Below, piece by piece: positions 38,850-47,207 of a DNA stretch of 64,000 bases. A program made the position numbers and the translations under genes. Every line of letters starts with the position of its first letter. Position 1 is the first letter of the stretch. Where the stretch lies: NCBI RefSeq assembly GCF_030052995.1, contig NZ_JASJPW010000009.1:1-64000 (forward strand), written 5' to 3'. Source of the DNA: Gemmobacter sp. 24YEA27 (GTDB taxonomy: Bacteria; Pseudomonadota; Alphaproteobacteria; Rhodobacterales; Rhodobacteraceae). The notes beneath the pieces were generated by a model. It did no database searches, was not told where the DNA came from, and saw nothing but the letters and a program-made list of their open reading frames with translations.

Positions 38850-40334
38850 ATGAACAAGGGAGCGATTTCGCTGCTGGCACTGGTGGCAGGTTTCGGGCTT
38901 GCGGCCTGCGATGGCATGTCGAACAAGGCCACGCCGGAGCGGCTGGACGGGCTGGTCACCAATGGCGTCGATGGTAAAAAGCGCGAAAAGGCCGAGGGTG
39001 CCTTTGACAAGGCTATGGCCCGCGCCAATTCCATCGCCGGGCTGAATGAGGCGCTTGGCGGCGACGCCACCATGAACGCGGGTGCTGTGCCGCTGAACAC
39101 GCTGCTTGAGGCGGCGCTGGAGCATAACTCCGACCTTGGTCGTGCCGCCCAGGACATCAACCGCGCCGATGCGCAGCGGATGCGGGCGATCTTCGGCTAT
39201 CTCCCGCAGCTGAGCCTGAACTACACCTCCACGACCGTCGATACGACGGTGGTGTCTTCGGATAACCAGGTGTTTGAGCTTGGCACCGCGAATTACCCGG
39301 TGACCACGATGTATGTCGAAATGCGCCAGCCGCTGATCGATATGAGCCGGATCTATGGCATCAAACTGGGCTCCACCGCCCGCACCGCCGCCGAGGTCAG
39401 CTATATCGCCACCGCGCAAAAGGTGCTGTTCGAGACCTTCGACGCCTATCTGGTCGCGAGCCAGAGCAAGGCCAAGATCACCGAGCTGAAGGCGCGCGCC
39501 GAAAGCCTGCGGCGGCAGTCCAGCGCCGAAAGCGTGCTGACCGATGCGGGTCTGGCGAATGACACCTCGCGCCGGGCGATCCTGACTGAACAGGCCCGCG
39601 CCGAAAGCGATCTCGCCATCGAGACCACCCGCTATGCCGAGGCGCTGAGCCGCCTGTCCTGGCTGACCGGCACTGCGATTTCGGATGTGCAGAAAGTCGA
39701 TGTGCCGGGCTCGATCATGGGCAGCGAGCGCAATGTCACCGCCGAAGCCGCTAAAGAAGCTGCGCGCAAGAACAACCCGGAGCTTCTGAGCATCGCGATT
39801 GGTGTGGTGCAGGCGGATCTGGCGCGCAAACAGGCGATTGCCGCCGATTTCGGCCCGGTGGTCGATCTGTTCATGACGATGGAGACCGAGACGCGGGAAG
39901 GCAGCCGCTTTGGCGGTGGTTCGGAAACCGAGGAAACCACCACCGGCGTCCGCGTCACGTTGCCGATCTTCAACGCGCGCGGCGATGGGCTGCGCACGCT
40001 GGATGCCAATGTCGATCTGCGCGCCGCCATCGTCGATTTCCACGCCTCGCGCCGCCAGGTCGATACCGAGACGGTGATGGTGCTGGAGCGGATGAAGCAG
40101 CTTTCGGCCTCGATCGGGCGGTTGTCGCAGGCGGCCTCCAACGCCAATGCCAATGCGAAGACCGAGCGTGACCGCGTGGCGACCGGCGAGTCGAATGAGC
40201 TGATCCTGGCGGCGCGTGAGCGGCAGTCCAGCGAGATGAAGATGGAGCTGGAAGTGCAGCGCATCGAATATCTGCGCGCCTGGGTCAAGCTGCAGCACCT
40301 GACCGGAGCGATGAATAAGAATGTTCTGCGCTAA
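38850..40334 (+). CDS. TolC-family outer-membrane efflux lipoprotein
   Basis: This 494-aa protein starts at ATG 38850, giving a lipoprotein signal with lipobox LAAC near residue 20. Two OEP-type repeats follow, each with long alpha-hairpins (AAQDINRADAQRMRAIFGYLPQLSLNY; AQKVLFETFDAYLVASQSKAKI) and alternating barrel strands. It would form the trimeric outer-membrane/periplasmic tunnel. It begins 28 bp after the M50 gene and overlaps the next adaptor gene by 14 bp, so it belongs to the same operon. Confidence 0.85.
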   Translation: MNKGAISLLALVAGFGLAACDGMSNKATPERLDGLVTNGVDGKKREKAEGAFDKAMARANSIAGLNEALGGDATMNAGAVPLNTLLEAALEHNSDLGRAAQDINRADAQRMRAIFGYLPQLSLNYTSTTVDTTVVSSDNQVFELGTANYPVTTMYVEMRQPLIDMSRIYGIKLGSTARTAAEVSYIATAQKVLFETFDAYLVASQSKAKITELKARAESLRRQSSAESVLTDAGLANDTSRRAILTEQARAESDLAIETTRYAEALSRLSWLTGTAISDVQKVDVPGSIMGSERNVTAEAAKEAARKNNPELLSIAIGVVQADLARKQAIAADFGPVVDLFMTMETETREGSRFGGGSETEETTTGVRVTLPIFNARGDGLRTLDANVDLRAAIVDFHASRRQVDTETVMVLERMKQLSASIGRLSQAASNANANAKTERDRVATGESNELILAARERQSSEMKMELEVQRIEYLRAWVKLQHLTGAMNKNVLR

Positions 40335-41169
40335 ACCTCTGCTGCCGCTCGGCATCGTCTGCGCGCTGCTGCCGGGTCTTGCCCCGGCGCAGGCGCAGGA
40401 CCTGGCACCCGGCCTTGCGCCGATGCCGGTCTCCTGCGCGGTTCGCGCTTTGCGCGAGGTCAGGGTGGCGGCGCCGGTCTCGGGCGTGATCGCCAGCGTG
40501 GCGGTGCGGCCGGGCCAGAAAGTGGCTGAGGGCGAGGTGCTTGCGCGCTTCGATTCCCAGCTGGCCGAGGCGGAACTTGCACTGGCCGAGGCGCGGGCCA
40601 GTGACACCGCGGCGCGCGACAGTGCGACGGCGCGGATCGCGGCGCTGACCTCACGCCTGGCGCGACTGGAAAAGGCGCTGCGCAGCCGGGCGGTCTCGGA
40701 GGCGGAAGTGGAAACCGCGCGCCTCGACCTCGATCTGGCGAAAGGCGAGCTGCTGCGCGCCGAGGCGGAGCTGCGTTTCGCCGGGCTGGAAGCCGCGCGG
40801 GTACGGGTTGGCGTCGAGAAAGCCGTGATCCGCAGCCCGGTTGCCGGCACCGTGGGTGAGATGCTGATCGATGCCGGGGAGGCGCCCGACAGTCAGCAGC
40901 CGATTGCGGTGATCACGGTCACCGATCCGCTCCGGGTTGAAGCCTGGGTGCCGTCGTCCGAGGTGCCGGCGTTTCTTGCCAGGACCAGCTTCCGCGCCCG
41001 GATCGGCGGCACCGAACGCCCGCTCGATTTCGATTATGCCGCGCCGATGGCCGATATTTCCTCGGGCACCATCTCGGTCTTTTTCACGCTGACGGCCCCG
41101 GATCTGCTGCCGGGGCTGGATTGTCAGATCATCACTCCGCCGCCCGGCGGTGAAGGAGCGAAGCTATGA
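40321..41169 (+). CDS. Periplasmic adaptor protein (HlyD/RND membrane-fusion family)
   Basis: This 282-aa protein has an apparent signal peptide (LGIVCALLPGLAPAQA). Its order is that of a short adaptor: REVRVAAPVSGVIASVAVRPGQKV (lipoyl half), a coiled-coil of Ala/Glu/Arg-rich helices (about 80-165), then AVIRSPVAGTVGEM (second lipoyl half) and a beta-barrel part. It is a second adaptor in one operon, and is soluble or processed rather than membrane-spanning. It overlaps the next gene by four bases (ATGA), so the two products are probably made in equal amounts. Confidence 0.83.
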   Translation: MFCAKPLLPLGIVCALLPGLAPAQAQDLAPGLAPMPVSCAVRALREVRVAAPVSGVIASVAVRPGQKVAEGEVLARFDSQLAEAELALAEARASDTAARDSATARIAALTSRLARLEKALRSRAVSEAEVETARLDLDLAKGELLRAEAELRFAGLEAARVRVGVEKAVIRSPVAGTVGEMLIDAGEAPDSQQPIAVITVTDPLRVEAWVPSSEVPAFLARTSFRARIGGTERPLDFDYAAPMADISSGTISVFFTLTAPDLLPGLDCQIITPPPGGEGAKL

Positions 41170-42266
41170 GCCGCCACATCCTTTCATCTCTCGCGGCCCT
41201 TCTTGCGCTGGCCGCGCCGGCGGCGGCGCAGCAGACCGGCGGCGGGGCAGAAGTGTCCGCCGGGGCGGCCTGGTCCTCGACCAGGGGGGCGATTGTCAGC
41301 ATCGGGCTGGAGGGCGAGAACATCCTTCAGAGCGGCATCGATCTCGGCCTTGAATACCGCGAGGGTGAGAAGGGGCAGGATGGCCGGCTGCGGCTGCGCT
41401 ATGTCCATCAGATGGGCGACACAAGGCTGGGCACTGACACGCGGCTGATCCTGTCCGGGCTGCACAGCCGCAGCAACTGGGATGATGACGGCTATGCCAC
41501 CGCGCGCTCACGCCTCGGGCTGGCGGTCTCGGCGCGGGTTGCACGGCAGATCCGGGTGCAGGGCGGCGTGTTCTGGCAGGAAGATTCCATCAACGATATC
41601 AAGATCGACACTTCGCCCCTGATCCTCTCCGAACAGGGCCATTCCGACACTGCCGGGATCGAGCTGACGCTGAGCTTCGGTGAGATCGACCACCGCCAGT
41701 TGCCGGGCCATGGCCAGATGCTCGACCTGACCTGGACCAATGCTTTCGCGGGCGACCGTCATTTTGACTCGCTGGAGATGAATGCGGTGATAGCCCGCAG
41801 ACTGACACCCGACTGGGCGCTGAGTCTGCGTCTGGGCGGGGGCGCCATCGAGGCGCGGGACGGGCAGAGCCTCTCGATCCATGACCGCGCCTTCCTTGGC
41901 GGCAAGGCACCACGCGGCTTTGGTATCGGCGGCGTCGGCCCGCGCGATTACCTTGCGGATGTGACCGACACTGCGCTTGGCGGCAGCCGCTATGTCCTCG
42001 CCAGTGTCGAGCTGCGCCGCGATATTTCCGAGCGCTTTATGATGGGGGCCTTTGTCGATGCCGGCAGCGTCTGGAAGCTCGACGGTGCGCCGGTCGGTGC
42101 AGGCGGCCCGGTGGATGACAGCTATGACCTGCGCAGCGCTGCCGGCCTGTCGCTTTACTGGAAGACGGGGCTTGGCATCGTGAATGTCAGCTTCGCCGCG
42201 CCGCTGTCGCACCGGGAACATGACAGCCTGAACCGGGTCTCACTGAACCTTATCTCCAGCTTCTGA
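41166..42266 (+). CDS. Omp85/FhaC-type beta-barrel protein without POTRA domains
   Basis: This 366-aa protein has a signal peptide (LSSLAALLALAAPAAAQ) directly followed by antiparallel amphipathic strands. It carries the Omp85 lid-loop motif in KAPRGFGIGG (RGF), a FVDAGSVW strand typical of the surface-antigen barrel domain, and a terminal Phe (LISSF). TpsB/FhaC transporters and BamA carry N-terminal POTRA domains, which are missing here. It might insert, anchor or pass the giant protein at the outer membrane, next to the TolC-like channel. A strong hairpin follows as the likely operon end. Confidence 0.78.
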   Translation: MSRHILSSLAALLALAAPAAAQQTGGGAEVSAGAAWSSTRGAIVSIGLEGENILQSGIDLGLEYREGEKGQDGRLRLRYVHQMGDTRLGTDTRLILSGLHSRSNWDDDGYATARSRLGLAVSARVARQIRVQGGVFWQEDSINDIKIDTSPLILSEQGHSDTAGIELTLSFGEIDHRQLPGHGQMLDLTWTNAFAGDRHFDSLEMNAVIARRLTPDWALSLRLGGGAIEARDGQSLSIHDRAFLGGKAPRGFGIGGVGPRDYLADVTDTALGGSRYVLASVELRRDISERFMMGAFVDAGSVWKLDGAPVGAGGPVDDSYDLRSAAGLSLYWKTGLGIVNVSFAAPLSHREHDSLNRVSLNLISSF

Positions 42267-42278
42267 CCGGCGCATCCG

Positions 42279-42307
42279 GCCGCCCGGAGCCACCGGTTCC
42301 GGGCGGC
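42279..42307 (+). terminator. Strong hairpin ending the secretion operon
   Basis: Ten-bp arms GCCGCCCGGA and TCCGGGCGGC surround a nine-base loop, 12 bp after the barrel gene's stop. No U-tract follows, so it may stabilise the 3' end rather than terminate intrinsically. Confidence 0.6.
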
Positions 42308-42528
42308 ACTGCCGAGCCGGCCCGACTGTTACCCGCCCGCATCACTTTCAAACACGTGCTGTTGCCCGGTGTTTCATTACGTTACTTTATGACAATTGCC
42401 CGGTTTTCCCTGAAACTCTATAAAATAAATCATTGCAGCTTTTGTGAGTGGTGTCGGGTTCCGACAGAAAACAGGAACAGATGCAGCCACTGCCTGCACG
42501 GTCTGATCCGAGCACGCGGAGAGCCATC

Positions 42529-42747
42529 ATGAAAACTGAATCATCGACAGAGCTGGCAGAGCGGATCCTGGACTGGCTGGAGCATTACGCCAGCACTCCG
42601 GGCCCGGCTTCTGGTCCGGGCGATGACGCTTTGTTTTTGCTCTTGGCGACGCTGAAAAGCGATCTGCAATATGTAAGCAACATGGCAAAGCCGCCGCCGC
42701 CCTCGCGTCAGCGACCGGGCTTTTCGCCTTTGGCTGTATCACGCTGA
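42529..42747 (+). CDS. Small hypothetical protein
   Basis: This 72-aa frame starts MKTESSTELAERILDWLEHY, with GGAGA nine bases upstream. The N-terminal half looks helical and the C-terminus is Pro/Arg-rich. No family recognised. It lies between the secretion operon and the two-component genes and is followed by a hairpin. Coding status is plausible but not certain. Confidence 0.4.
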   Translation: MKTESSTELAERILDWLEHYASTPGPASGPGDDALFLLLATLKSDLQYVSNMAKPPPPSRQRPGFSPLAVSR

Positions 42748-42760
42748 CGAAATCGGGCTT

Positions 42761-42789
42761 CGCCTGAAGCAGGGGAAGCGCTTCAGGCG
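42761..42789 (+). terminator. Hairpin after the small hypothetical gene
   Basis: CGCCTGAAGC at 42761-42770 pairs perfectly with GCTTCAGGCG at 42780-42789. There is no clear T run. Confidence 0.5.
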
Positions 42790-42800
42790 GCGGCCCTATC

Positions 42801-42986
42801 ATGGACACAAGAATGACCAGGCGATTTTTCACATGTCATTGCGGGCATAAAGTCCGCTTTTTGTCCGTGCATTGCGGCCTCTGCTGGGCCCCGACGCCGT
42901 TGCGCAACAGAGGCTGGGTCTGGATCGGCACCGGGCTTCTGGTGACGGCCGCACTGCTAGGGTCACTGATGCTTCTGGTGGTCTGA
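42801..42986 (+). CDS. Small zinc-ribbon/membrane protein
   Basis: This 61-aa frame (alternative start at 42813) has CHCGHK and CGLCWAP, which could bind a zinc ion. A C-terminal membrane segment follows (TGLLVTAALLGSLMLLVV). No clear Shine-Dalgarno is present. A hairpin shared with the convergent response-regulator gene follows. No family is recognised. The two-knuckle plus membrane-anchor layout favours a real small protein. Confidence 0.42.
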   Translation: MDTRMTRRFFTCHCGHKVRFLSVHCGLCWAPTPLRNRGWVWIGTGLLVTAALLGSLMLLVV

Positions 42987-42992
42987 GGCATC

Positions 42993-43032
42993 CCGGTGTC
43001 AGGCCCTTCCTGAAGCGAGGGCATGACACCGG
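42993..43032. terminator. Bidirectional terminator-like hairpin
   Basis: CCGGTGTCA at 42993 pairs with TGACACCGG ending at 43032, with an inner GCCCT/AGGGC pairing. It sits between convergent genes (the small membrane protein and the response regulator). Confidence 0.65.
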
Positions 43033-43041
43033 AAATCCGGC

Positions 43042-43824
43042 TCAGGTGATGATGATAGGCTCAAGCAGACGAATACCCCCGCCGCGAATGATCTGGACCG
43101 GCAGTTCCGTGCCCGCCGATCTGATTTTGATCCGCAGCCGGCTGATCGCCACATCAAGTTTGCGGCTTTCGACCGGCACGAAATCCTCCTCATAGATGCT
43201 TTGCAGGCTGTTGCGGCTGATAATCTTGCCGACCTGTCCCGCCATCTGCTCCAGCAGGAGTGACTCCTTGCCGGAGACCGCCAGCGTCGCGCCATTTGGG
43301 CAATGCAGCGCCTGACGCGCCCGGTCCAGTACCCAGCCGCCGGTCTTCGCCGCAGGCAAGGCGGGCTCGGGGGCGGTATAGGGCAGCGGGGGAACCGTCT
43401 CAGACCTGTCCTGTGGCTGGCTCGTCACTCCGCGCATCCGGCGCACCCGCAGCCCCAGATTCCACGCCGCCAGCGCCAGTTCCTCACTGTCGACCGGCTT
43501 CGTCAGATAAAGATCGGCCCCGGTCTCATAGCCCCTGACGCGGTCCTGCCGGCTGCCCCGCGCGGTCAGCACGATAATGCCGGCATCGCCTTTTGCGGCC
43601 ATGAACCGCGCCAGATCAAAGCCGCTGACATCAGGCAGGTTGACGTCCAGAATGACCACGTCATAACGATTTTGCTGCAGGGCCGCGAAGAAGGCCGCCC
43701 CCGTTGCCGCCTCATCCACCACGAAATTGCAGAGGCTCAGATACTCTGCCAGGCCACGCCGGAGATCCTCATTGTCCTCTACGAGAACTACCCTCTGCCG
43801 CGGAGAGTCGGGGTTTCTTGGCAT
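43042..43824 (-). CDS. OmpR-family response regulator
   Basis: This 260-aa protein has a receiver domain with acidic pocket VEDNED (residues 15-20), phospho-acceptor Asp60 in VILDVNLPD, Thr in VLTARGS and Lys in LTKPVDS. A linker of about 30 residues leads to a winged-helix domain (SGKESLLLEQMAGQ, ESRKLDVAISRLRIKI, QIIRGGGIRLL). It is divergent from the histidine kinase at 43925 across a 100-bp gap, and the two probably form a pair. Its nearness to the secretion locus makes that locus the natural target, which is inference. Confidence 0.87.
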   Translation of the reverse strand: MPRNPDSPRQRVVLVEDNEDLRRGLAEYLSLCNFVVDEAATGAAFFAALQQNRYDVVILDVNLPDVSGFDLARFMAAKGDAGIIVLTARGSRQDRVRGYETGADLYLTKPVDSEELALAAWNLGLRVRRMRGVTSQPQDRSETVPPLPYTAPEPALPAAKTGGWVLDRARQALHCPNGATLAVSGKESLLLEQMAGQVGKIISRNSLQSIYEEDFVPVESRKLDVAISRLRIKIRSAGTELPVQIIRGGGIRLLEPIIIT

Positions 43825-43924
43825 CAGGAGCAGGCCTCATTCATATGTCTCAGACCCGTCTGCGGGACGGGGCGGGAAACGTGCGGTTCGGGGCGTGGGG
43901 AAAAGGAAAGCACCTGGCCGCAGA

Positions 43925-45997
43925 ATGGCAGCCTCACTGAAGCACATGGAATGGTCTGGGTCTGTTAACACATTCCGGGCCTGTGCCGGTAGGTGGTTAG
44001 GCACCGTTCTGGTGATCTTTTTAATCTTTGTATCTGCAGGCACCGCCGGTGCCGACATGGTTCCGGGCGCGCCGCTCTCGCTGGAGGGCCGCGTCGCCAT
44101 GCTGCGCGACAGCACCGGTCAGCTGAGCCTGACCGACGTGCTGGAGCGCCAGGACAGCTTCGTCCCGACAAAGCCCACCGCAAGCTTCGGCTATACCAGC
44201 GACGCGATCTGGCTCAGGCTGGAGATCACTGCGAAAGAGCGCAAACGTGCGGTGCTGAGCCTGCAGCCGAACTATCTCGATCTGGTGGATTTCTACATTG
44301 CCGAAGAGCGCGGCGGCCTGCGCGCCACCGATTTCGCGCTGTGGAAAGGCGGCGATCATCGTCCGATCCAGGAGGACGGGATTTCCGGCCTGATGGATGC
44401 GGTCCGACTTGATCTGAAGCCGGATCGCGCGACGGTGGTACTGATCCGCATTGAAAACCGCAATTCCTCCACCCAGGTCGATCTGCGACTTCACCCTGAG
44501 CAGAATCATATCATTTTCGTCACCACATCGGCCCTGATCTACGGGCTGTGGTTTGGCGGCATGGCGATCATGGTGATGATCCAGTTCGTATTTCTTTATT
44601 ATGATCGCAAGCCGCAATATTTCTGGCTGGCGATGGCGACATTCGGCGTCTCGATGATATATTTCGGCAATCTCGGGATCAGCCGGGTCTATCTCTTCCC
44701 GGGGAACGGCCGTGCCAATGATTTCTTCATCGGATTCAATGCCTGGATCGGGATGACGATCAGCGTGGTGTCCTGCATAAGTATTATGGATATTATGCGG
44801 AAGAGTATTTTTCTGCGCATCGCCTATGCCATTCCGGCGATGCTTGGTCTGGTCGGAGGTTTATTCTCGGCACTCGGTATGAACCTCGTCTTTGGTCCGA
44901 TCGGATCGCTCGCTGCCTTGGCAATCGCCATCCTGAATATGTGCGTGGCAATCTACTATCGTAACGAAGATGGTTTTGCCGGCAAGATGCGGGCCACCGC
45001 CTATTCTCTGACCGGGATAGGCGTTTCAATGGCGCTGATGCAAAGATTAGGCGCGCCTTTGCTGCCGAATTTCGTTATGCACGCCTATGGAATTGCCGTT
45101 CTCGGCCAGATGCTGCTGTTGACCGGCGCAATGGCGGTGCGGATGCGCGATATGGAATCCCGCAACCGCATGATCCGACAGCGCGAGCTGGAAACCGCGA
45201 AAACGGCTGAGAAGAAGGCGGCAGATCTGGTCGAGGAACGGACAGAAGAGCTTGCCTCCGCAAAGCGAGTGGCGGAGGAGGCTCTGCAGGCGGAACTGGA
45301 AAGCCAGCGCCAGAAGATCAGTTTTTTTGAGGCGGTATCGCATCAGTATCGTACCCCTCTGGCAGTCATCCGTGCAACAGTAGACGCGATCGGTATCTCG
45401 CTTCCCACTGAGGATGATATCAACAAAGAACGTATAACCCGCGTGCGTCGCGCCATATCCCGGCTTGTCGATATTCTTGAGGTGAACCTTGTCCGAAGTC
45501 GCGTCCAGGGCGCGTCTTTCCAGGCAGAGCTCGAAGCACATTCTGTCAGAAATCTGATCGCCGCCGGCACCGGCCGCGCGATGGAACTGATGCCAAATGC
45601 GCAGTTGGAACTGATTGTAGACACAGATACAGAAGATGCCCTTATCATGGCCGATCTGGAAATGTTCGAAATAGCCCTCGTCAGCGTGATTGAAAATTCC
45701 ACCAAATATGCCTCAGATGAACGCAGCTCTGAAATAGCGCTGACGACCAGACTGGAGGGCGATGAAATCGTCATCAGTATCAAAGACAAAGGCATCGGAA
45801 TACCCGAAGACGAGATTTCCAGAATTTTTGGAAACGGCTATCGTGGCGGCAGCGCGATAAATATCGAAGGCTCCGGCCTTGGACTGTTCCTGGTCGACCG
45901 GATCATCGCATCCCACTCCGGCACAGTCACGGCAGAGAGTAAGGTGGGAACCGGCACGACCATAAGCTTCCGCCTGCCACAGGCGCCGTCAGTCTGA
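43925..45997 (+). CDS. 7TMR-DISM sensor histidine kinase
   Basis: ATG 43925 gives a protein of 690 aa. Its order is signal/membrane segment, a periplasmic 7TMR-DISM extracellular domain (beta-sandwich, about 45-190; TSDAIWLRLEI, PNYLDLVDFYI), seven membrane helices (about 200-390), and a coiled coil. HisKA follows with His473 in AVSHQYRTPLAVI, then HATPase with N-box ENSTKYA, G1 IKDKGIGIPEDEI and G2 GSGLGLFLV. 7TMR-DISM kinases often sense carbohydrates or surface signals. Longer frames upstream (from 43727) overlap the regulator gene and look non-coding. Codon usage in the last third is more relaxed than in neighbours. Confidence 0.87.
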   Translation: MAASLKHMEWSGSVNTFRACAGRWLGTVLVIFLIFVSAGTAGADMVPGAPLSLEGRVAMLRDSTGQLSLTDVLERQDSFVPTKPTASFGYTSDAIWLRLEITAKERKRAVLSLQPNYLDLVDFYIAEERGGLRATDFALWKGGDHRPIQEDGISGLMDAVRLDLKPDRATVVLIRIENRNSSTQVDLRLHPEQNHIIFVTTSALIYGLWFGGMAIMVMIQFVFLYYDRKPQYFWLAMATFGVSMIYFGNLGISRVYLFPGNGRANDFFIGFNAWIGMTISVVSCISIMDIMRKSIFLRIAYAIPAMLGLVGGLFSALGMNLVFGPIGSLAALAIAILNMCVAIYYRNEDGFAGKMRATAYSLTGIGVSMALMQRLGAPLLPNFVMHAYGIAVLGQMLLLTGAMAVRMRDMESRNRMIRQRELETAKTAEKKAADLVEERTEELASAKRVAEEALQAELESQRQKISFFEAVSHQYRTPLAVIRATVDAIGISLPTEDDINKERITRVRRAISRLVDILEVNLVRSRVQGASFQAELEAHSVRNLIAAGTGRAMELMPNAQLELIVDTDTEDALIMADLEMFEIALVSVIENSTKYASDERSSEIALTTRLEGDEIVISIKDKGIGIPEDEISRIFGNGYRGGSAINIEGSGLGLFLVDRIIASHSGTVTAESKVGTGTTISFRLPQAPSV

Positions 45998-46065
45998 GCC
46001 GGAGCTTTGGGGAAATTCTTGCGCATTGTAGGTGTACAGATGGGGTATTCGGCTGGCTTCCCATC

Positions 46066-46945
46066 CAGGCTCCAGACTCATTGACTTTAGAGCCAGAAGA
46101 GGACGGTTGCGGCGAGTGCTATGGCCGAGAGAAAGACGATGGGGCACCTGGCTTCTCTTGTCGCAACCCGCCGCCAATCCTTGAGCCTGCCGAACATGAT
46201 CTCAATGCGGTTGCGGCGTTTATAGCGGCGTTTGTCGTCCCCGATGGCTTTCTTTCTGCCCTTCCTGCCGGGGATGCATGCCTTTATCCCTTTGTCTTTT
46301 AACGCATCTCTGAACCAGTCAGCATCATATCCCCGGTCAGCCAGCATCCACTCTGCCTGCGGCAGGCTGCGCAGCATGGCAGCGGCTCCGGTATAGTCGT
46401 TGACGGGGCCTGCGGTGATGAACATGCTGATCGGGCGGCCCTGAGCATCGGCGAAGGCATGAAGCTTCGTGTTCATCCCACCCTTCGTGCGCCCGATCAG
46501 CCTGCCGCGCCCCCCTTTTTTAACCGCAGGCTGGAGGCCGTGCGATGCGCTTTCAGATACTTGCGCAGGCTCACTCGAACGCATGGCGTTCGCCTGCTCA
46601 CTTCGATCATAATCGTCTTCTCGTCAGCAGCCTCGGCGGCCAGGCCGGTCATGAAACGGGTGAACACACCCATCCGGCTCCAGTGATTCCATCGGTTGTA
46701 GAGGGTCTTGGGCGGGCCGTATTCACGGGGTGCGTCACACCAGCGCAAGCCATTGCGATTGATAAAGATTATGCCACTCAGCACACGGCGATCATCTACG
46801 CGCGGCTTACCATGGCTGTTGGGAAAGAACGGCTCAAGCCGCGCCATCTGCGCGTCTGTCAGCCAGAAAAGATTGCTCATCAGAAGGGCCTCCTGGCGCC
46901 TCCTGAATCATCGAACAAGGCGATATTCAATGGGTCCTGACCCTG
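46066..46945 (-). mobile_element. IS5-family element, IS427 type (about 880 bp)
   Basis: Imperfect terminal repeats: CAGGCTCCAGACTCATTGA from 46066 on the left, and TCAATGGGTCCTGACCCTG ending at 46945 on the right (14 of 19 matching as inverted repeats). It carries the two-frame transposase typical of this group. Insertion appears to have cut the tail of a WYL-domain gene on its right side. Confidence 0.75.
46087..46880 (-). CDS. IS427-type transposase, two overlapping frames joined by frameshifting
   Basis: The first frame (46880 to 46497) starts MSNLFWLTDAQMARLEPFFP and has the DUF4096 part with RWCDAPREYGPP. The second frame (to 46087) has LIGRTKGGMNTKLHA, LADRGYDADWFRDAL (catalytic Asp) and RRYKRRNRIEIMFGRLKDWR (catalytic Glu). 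The frames meet at a run of six A then six G, a classical slippery site for programmed -1 frameshifting. An odd insertion of about 13 residues replaces the usual MIDATYLKAH block that supplies the first catalytic Asp; here it reads MIEVSRRT...YLKAH. The enzyme is therefore probably inactive. Confidence 0.75.
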
Positions 46946-47102
46946 GCAACCTCCTCGACCCGGTCACGCCAGCGGTCGAGATACCATTCCATCTCCTCCC
47001 GCCCTCCGGCGCGGAACCGCACGGTCAACGACCCGTCCTCCAGCCTTTCCGAACTCTGCTTTGGATGGAACATGCAGCTGCGCGCCTCGTCGCGTGCCTT
47101 GG
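46946..47102 (-). pseudogene. C-terminal fragment of a WYL-domain regulator
   Basis: On the reverse strand MFHPKQSSERLEDGSL, VRFRAGGREEMEWYL and DRWRDRVEEVA match the last strands of WYL-domain transcriptional regulators. The frame meets a stop upstream (about 47125), and the tail is cut by the IS element. Only about 45-55 residues remain. It is a dead remnant. Confidence 0.6.
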
Positions 47103-47154
47103 CTGGTAGCCTTCAACCCGATCACAGGAGCCGTGAGTGTTGCAGCACATCCAT

Positions 47155-47179
47155 GAAAAAGCCCGCATTTCTGCGAGCC
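47155..47179 (-). terminator. Rho-independent terminator of the amino-acid importer operon
   Basis: On the reverse strand GGCTCGCA pairs with TGCGGGC (one G-T pair) across a GAAA loop, then TTTTTC. It lies about 30 bp past the binding-protein stop and ends the long reverse-strand operon. Confidence 0.8.
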
Positions 47180-47207
47180 TTTTGCCTTTCTGTCCTGCAT
47201 CCGTCGT

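Noticed and set aside
43727..43924. N-terminal extension of the histidine kinase
   Set aside because: Would overlap the divergent response-regulator gene and is Arg/Ser-rich without a signal; ATG 43925 leads into a membrane segment.
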